A stretch of DNA of 54,087 bases from Myxococcota bacterium. Lineage in GTDB: Bacteria; Myxococcota_A; UBA9160; UBA4427. The stretch is from assembly GCA_028278345.1 (NCBI GenBank), contig JANQEL010000172.1, positions 1-54,087 of the forward strand, read 5' to 3'. The notes under the pieces were generated by a model. It made no database searches, was not told where the DNA came from, and worked only from the letters and a program-made list of their open reading frames with translations. Below are positions 50,677 through 54,087 of the stretch, one piece after another; position 1 is the first letter of the stretch; each line of letters opens with the position of its first letter. A program made the position numbers and the translations under genes.

Positions 50677-51999
50677 ATGACGGCCATCCGCACCATCGAC
50701 ATCTCCTCCGATACGGGCGCGAGCCAACTCGACGCGTTGCTCGAAACGCTGAAGGCCGGCGGGCTCACCGGTGCGGACGCGAGTGACGAGCTCGATGTGC
50801 CGGGCATCGTGAGCGGCATCCTCGGAGAGGTGCGAGAAGGCGGCGACGAAGCGGTCGCCCGCCTGACTTCGAAGCTCGACCGTGCAGACGTTCGACCCGA
50901 GACCCTGCGTGTCCCCGCCGAACAGATCGAGAGCGCTCACGCGAACGCCGAGCCCGCCTTCCTCGAATTGATGCGCGGGGCGATCGCAAACATCCGCGCC
51001 TATCAAGAACACATCCTGGTGAAGGCGCCCGAGCCCCTGGTGCGCGGCGGCCGCAAGCTCGGCGTTCGTTACACGCCGATCGAGCGCGTCGCGGTCTACG
51101 TTCCCGGCGGCCAGGCCCTCTATCCCTCGACGGTGCTCATGACCGTGGTGCCCGCGCAGGTCGCGGGCGTACGCGAGATCGTGATGATCACTCCGCCGAC
51201 GGGCGGCGAGATCAACGACATGGCGCTCGCCCTGGCCGGCGAACTCGGCATCGACGAGGTCTACCGCGTTGGCGGCGCCGTCGCGGTCGCAGCCGTCGCG
51301 TACGGAACCGAAACGATCCGCCCGGTCGACAAGATCGTTGGGCCCGGCAACGCGTTCGTGGCCGAAGCCAAGCGCCAGCTCTTCGGCCGCGTGGGCATCG
51401 ATTCGATCGCGGGGCCGAGTGAAGTCGTGATCGTGGCCGACGATTCGGCGCGCGCCGATTGGGTCGCGGCCGACATCCTCGCCCAGGCGGAACACAATCC
51501 CGGTTCATCGGTGCTCATGACCCCGAGCGCCGAGTTCGCGGGCGAGGTCGCGAAGGCGGTCGAGAACCAGCTCGACGAACTCGACCGCGCGGATGTGATT
51601 CGACCGGCCCTCGAAGCCTACGGTGCAATCGTCGTCACGAAAGATCTCGAGAACGCCTGCGGCCTCGCCAACCGCTTCGCCCCCGAGCACCTCCAGATCA
51701 TGACCCGCGACAACGAGGCGTGTGCGGCTGCGATCCCGAACGCAGGCGCGGTCTTCACCGGCGATTTCACGCCGGTGCCCCTCGGTGACTACTACGCCGG
51801 GCCCTCCCACGTGCTGCCCACCGGCACGACGGCGCGTTTCTTCGGCCCGCTCTCCTGCAATGACTTCGTAAAGGCCAGCAGCCTGCTCGAATTCGACGCG
51901 TCGAGCATGCGAGAAGACGCCCCCGCGGTGAGCGATTTCGCCACCCGCGAGGGGCTGACCGCCCACGCACGCGCCGCGAGGCTGCGCGACCAGGACTGA
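50677..51999 (+). CDS. hisD: Histidinol dehydrogenase
   Basis: This 440-residue enzyme oxidises L-histidinol to L-histidine in two NAD+-dependent steps with one zinc. Motifs include AVYVPGGQALYPSTVLMTVVPAQVAGV, GPSEVVIVADDSARADWVAADILAQAEHNPGSS and TPVPLGDYYAGPSHVLPTGTTARF, which hold the metal and substrate residues. ATG 50677 gives the normal length; the frame opens earlier at 50632. No other his gene is adjacent, so it is a lone hisD in this region. A short hairpin follows at 52011-52031. Confidence 0.97.
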   Translation: MTAIRTIDISSDTGASQLDALLETLKAGGLTGADASDELDVPGIVSGILGEVREGGDEAVARLTSKLDRADVRPETLRVPAEQIESAHANAEPAFLELMRGAIANIRAYQEHILVKAPEPLVRGGRKLGVRYTPIERVAVYVPGGQALYPSTVLMTVVPAQVAGVREIVMITPPTGGEINDMALALAGELGIDEVYRVGGAVAVAAVAYGTETIRPVDKIVGPGNAFVAEAKRQLFGRVGIDSIAGPSEVVIVADDSARADWVAADILAQAEHNPGSSVLMTPSAEFAGEVAKAVENQLDELDRADVIRPALEAYGAIVVTKDLENACGLANRFAPEHLQIMTRDNEACAAAIPNAGAVFTGDFTPVPLGDYYAGPSHVLPTGTTARFFGPLSCNDFVKASSLLEFDASSMREDAPAVSDFATREGLTAHARAARLRDQD

Positions 52000-52254
52000 G
52001 ATTTGGAGCAGATGCGCGTGAGTTGCGCATCGCCTGCACCCTCGTGATGGTCGATTGCGCCCGTATGGGGTCGCTCGATGAGGGGCTGCACCACGCGCTT
52101 CGCCTGCCTCCGCCCGGCGCATCGACTCGCGTACGCAACACCGCGAAGTGCGCTTCGCAGTCGCGAAGATTCTTGCGGTGACGCGGGCCACCCAGCCGCG
52201 TTTTCTCGAAGTCGAATCTCAAGAAGTCCGCGGGTTTAGCCGTTTTTTCGCTCG
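52000..52254. other. Non-coding stretch between hisD and the pilin promoter
   Basis: About 255 bp with no convincing gene. It holds a hairpin GATGCGC-N7-GCGCATC (52011-52031) just after hisD, without a T-run, and a second perfect hairpin GCGAAG-TGCG-CTTCGC (52143-52158) about 100 bp before the sigma-54-type promoter, a place where an enhancer-binding activator could sit. A T-run (about 52242-52248) precedes the promoter. Confidence 0.5.
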
Positions 52255-52270
52255 TGGCACGGGGCTTGCG
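52255..52270 (+). promoter_or_regulatory. Sigma-54-type (-24/-12) promoter
   Basis: TGGCACGGGGCTTGCG fits the consensus TGGCACG-N4-TTGC, with GG (52256-52257) and GC (52268-52269) separated by exactly 10 bp. Start of transcription is expected near 52281, giving a leader of about 87 bases before the first pilin gene. Pilin genes in several proteobacteria use sigma-54 with PilR. Confidence 0.72.
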
Positions 52271-52367
52271 TTTTCACGTGTCGGCGTCCTTCTCGGCGCC
52301 GTCATGTCGCCGTGTCGCGACCGCCCGCGCATGAGCCACGGCGGAACGAACACAGCAGGAGAACACG

Positions 52368-53081
52368 GTGGGTCGCACATTCCATCCACTCCAACGCAAA
52401 GCCGAACGCGGCATCTCGCTGGTCGAGGTGGTGATCGTCACGATCATCGTCGGGATCATGGCTGCCGTCGCAACGCCGGCACTGCGCAGCATGCAAAGTG
52501 ATCAGGCACTGCGAAACGGCGCGCGCCAGATCTCGGATGCCTTCATGCTCGCGCGGGCCCAGGCGATCCGCACTGGAAGCAACGTCATCGTCGTCTTCCA
52601 GGGCGCAAGCGGAAGCCCGAGTCCCGCGGGCTTGACCTCTGCCAACATCATCGACGTCGTCGACGACGGCCCCGCAACGAGCGCCAACTGTACGATCGCT
52701 GCCGCGGAAGTCGTCTGGTCGCTCCCGCCCGACACCGTGAACGGCCTTTCGTGGGGGACGTCGCCGGGGCTGGCGACGAACAACATCGTCCCGACCGACA
52801 CGGGCTTCGCGCCCACCAACAACTCCACGGGTTCGACCTTCACCGATGCCACGGTATCGGCCTCGACGATGAATGCTGCCACGTTCGCGCATTGGGTCGT
52901 CTTCCAGCCCGATGGCATCCCGCGTCTGATGACGCCCGGCGATTGCGCAAACCTCGGCGCCCAGGGACAGGGCGGCGGCGGCATCTATCTCACCAATGGC
53001 CGACGCGACTACGCAGTCATCCTGTCGCCCCTGGGAACGACACGCGTGCACTACTGGAATGGAACGCAATGGATTCAATGA
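52368..53081 (+). CDS. GspH/FimT-type minor pseudopilin
   Basis: This 237-residue prepilin has a short basic leader (MGRTFHPLQRKAERG) cut by PilD before ISLVEVVIVTIIVGIMAAVATPAL, with the conserved Glu at +5 and the long hydrophobic N-terminal helix. The rest is a beta-rich globular part rich in Asn, Thr and Gly with two Cys (NCTIAAAE and GDCANLG). AGGAGA lies 5 bp before the GTG. It is the first gene of the minor pilin operon, with the next gene overlapping by ATGA. It is probably part of the priming complex of a type IV pilus. Confidence 0.92.
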   Translation: MGRTFHPLQRKAERGISLVEVVIVTIIVGIMAAVATPALRSMQSDQALRNGARQISDAFMLARAQAIRTGSNVIVVFQGASGSPSPAGLTSANIIDVVDDGPATSANCTIAAAEVVWSLPPDTVNGLSWGTSPGLATNNIVPTDTGFAPTNNSTGSTFTDATVSASTMNAATFAHWVVFQPDGIPRLMTPGDCANLGAQGQGGGGIYLTNGRRDYAVILSPLGTTRVHYWNGTQWIQ

Positions 53082-53560
53082 TGACGCGCTCGAAGAAACG
53101 ACCTCTGCATCGGCGGCGGGGCTTCTCGCTACTCGAAGTGATGATTGCGTTGGTGATCCTCGCCTTCGGAATCCTCGCCATGACGGTGATGCAGATCGAA
53201 GCCCTGCGACAGGGCGGTGCCGGACGGCACACCACCGATGCCGCGGCGGTCGGACGCACCTATCTCGAGCAGACCCAGCGTCTCCCGTACGCCACCCTCG
53301 ACGGCCTCAAGGACACCGGGTGGATGGCACCCGCCTGGGCGGGTGCGCGTTCGAGCTTCGACACCGCGCTCACGAACCCCACCGGCGGCACCGCGATCGA
53401 GCACACCTACAACGTGCAGTGGCGCGTCACCACCGTGCCCGCGACCACCTGCATGCTCGACGTCGAAATGCAGGTGACCTGGCAGGAAACCAACGTCACC
53501 GGCAACAAGAACCTCGTCCTCGCAACGCGCCGCTACAACTGGGGGGGTGCTTCATGCTGA
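53078..53560 (+). CDS. pilV: PilV-type minor pilin
   Basis: This 160-residue prepilin has a basic leader ending RRRG and then FSLLEVMIALVILAFGILAMTVMQIEAL, the PilV/GspI pattern. The C-terminal globular part holds two Cys, one in TCMLDVEMQVTW. Starts at 53069, 53078 and 53081 are possible; 53078 gives the ATGA overlap with the preceding gene. It overlaps pilW by 7 bp. The protein should be a minor component at the pilus tip. Confidence 0.9.
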   Translation: MMTRSKKRPLHRRRGFSLLEVMIALVILAFGILAMTVMQIEALRQGGAGRHTTDAAAVGRTYLEQTQRLPYATLDGLKDTGWMAPAWAGARSSFDTALTNPTGGTAIEHTYNVQWRVTTVPATTCMLDVEMQVTWQETNVTGNKNLVLATRRYNWGGASC

Positions 53561-54087
53561 CGAACGCGCAGCAAGAGCGCGCACGCGGCTCACGTGGTTA
53601 CAGCTTGATCGAGTTGGTGATCGCCGTGGGTCTGCTCGGCATCATCATGGGCTACATCGCGAGCACGTTCACGCTGCAGTATCAGACCTACTCGGTGGTC
53701 GACCAGGTCTCCGAGACCCAGAACAACTCCCTCGCCGTCGCCGCATTGATCGAACGCGACATCCGCAACGCGGGCTACATGGTTCCCGGGGCCGCGGCCG
53801 CGTGCGGTTCCGACAGCACGAGCGCAGCGGACACGCTCTTCCTGAGTGACGCGAACGCGATCCTGCCGATCGACCAGCTGCCCACCAACCTGCGCAACGA
53901 CGTGATGGCCGCCGACGTCCAGGGCTCTCCCTCGAACGCCGGCACGGTGTGGACGATGGTGGTCGACGACCTGGTCCTCGACGGGAACCCCACCTACGAC
54001 ACGGATTCGAACGGCACCGACGACTCCGACTTCCAGGTCGGCGCGGGCGTGATCGTGATCGACATCGACGACACCACGCGCGGCATC
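53554..54087 (+). CDS. pilW: PilW-type minor pilin, cut by the window end
   Basis: The 178 codons visible encode a prepilin with leader MLTNAQQERARGSRG and then YSLIELVIAVGLLGIIMGYIASTFTLQYQTYSVVDQ, followed by AALIERDIRNAGYMVPGAA, the hallmark of PilW. The rest runs off the end of the window (the last codons are RGI), so the C-terminus is missing. G-rich DNA before the ATG provides the ribosome site. Third gene of the pilin operon; pilX and pilY1-like genes would be expected next. Confidence 0.9.
   Translation, partial: MLTNAQQERARGSRGYSLIELVIAVGLLGIIMGYIASTFTLQYQTYSVVDQVSETQNNSLAVAALIERDIRNAGYMVPGAAAACGSDSTSAADTLFLSDANAILPIDQLPTNLRNDVMAADVQGSPSNAGTVWTMVVDDLVLDGNPTYDTDSNGTDDSDFQVGAGVIVIDIDDTTRGI

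Noticed and set aside
52011..52031. Rho-independent terminator after hisD
   Set aside because: The 7-bp hairpin is perfect but no T-run follows, so an intrinsic terminator is not supported.
1..54087. CRISPR array, rRNA, tRNA or prophage
   Set aside because: No regularly spaced repeats, no RNA gene signature and no phage structural or integrase genes seen on either strand.

Overview
This is a high-GC, gene-dense bacterial chromosome window. Convergent genes overlap by a few bases at several places, and GTG/TTG starts and ATGA/GTGA/TTGA stop-start overlaps are common. The gene mix points to an uncultured, probably aquatic deltaproteobacterial/Myxococcota-like organism: sulfotransferase, DUF1214, DUF3604, AlkB-type monooxygenase, LLM-type (F420-like) oxidoreductases, PEP-CTERM proteins, the DUF4105/DUF3015 pair and sigma-54-type pilin control. 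This is an inference from family content; there is no rRNA or other marker to fix it. I saw no tRNA, rRNA, CRISPR array, transposase or integrase gene.

Layout. 1-2.0 kb: a small unknown gene, then rmlA-rmlC for dTDP-sugar synthesis. 2.0-7.0 kb: a Fur-family regulator with a zinc-ribbon protein, an amidohydrolase, a TPR lipoprotein, a MATE exporter and an endonuclease/exonuclease/phosphatase-fold protein. 7.1-12.2 kb: an arginine succinyltransferase-type catabolic operon (class III aminotransferase, AstA, AstD and an amidinotransferase-fold hydrolase where AstB would be expected). 12.1-13.5 kb: an AraC regulator with an SRPBCC protein. 13.6-19.6 kb: envelope genes (GT-C glycosyltransferase, a large PEP-CTERM-like secreted protein, DUF3820, DUF4105, DUF3015). 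19.9-23.1 kb: a tight sulfotransferase-DUF1214-PhyH operon ending in a 167-bp palindromic element. 23.2-29.2 kb: a polytopic membrane protein, TrmJ, AlkB-like monooxygenase, a PEP-CTERM trypsin-like protease, and a TetR/DUF2834 divergent pair with two clear operators. 29.2-30.0 kb: a HigBA/RelE-type toxin-antitoxin module. 30.2-39.3 kb: DUF3604, a glycosyltransferase-methyltransferase fusion, wecE-wecD-GT2 sugar genes, DUF1330, an LLM oxidoreductase, and a methyltransferase followed by a decayed glycosyltransferase. 39.5-48.8 kb: a seven-gene operon with five enzymes (D-aminoacylase-like amidohydrolase, TauD dioxygenase, LLM, aldo/keto reductase, GST) and a two-gene RND pump. 48.7-52.0 kb: cytochrome P450, an acyl-carrier-like protein, hisD. 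52.3 kb to the end: a sigma-54-type promoter and a minor-pilin operon (fimT/gspH-pilV-pilW) cut by the window edge.

How the genes fit together. Three themes recur: surface polysaccharide synthesis (rmlA/rmlC, wecE/wecD, several GTs, PEP-CTERM proteins that need an exosortase elsewhere); oxidative catabolism of hydrophobic or acylated compounds (AlkB, P450, PhyH, TauD, LLM, AKR, GST, amidohydrolases, sulfotransferase) with export by RND and MATE pumps; and arginine catabolism to glutamate. The best candidates for something not well described are the sulfotransferase-DUF1214-PhyH operon, the amidohydrolase-to-RND operon, the AST operon with its substituted hydrolase, and the palindromic element that supplies the stop codons of both flanking genes.
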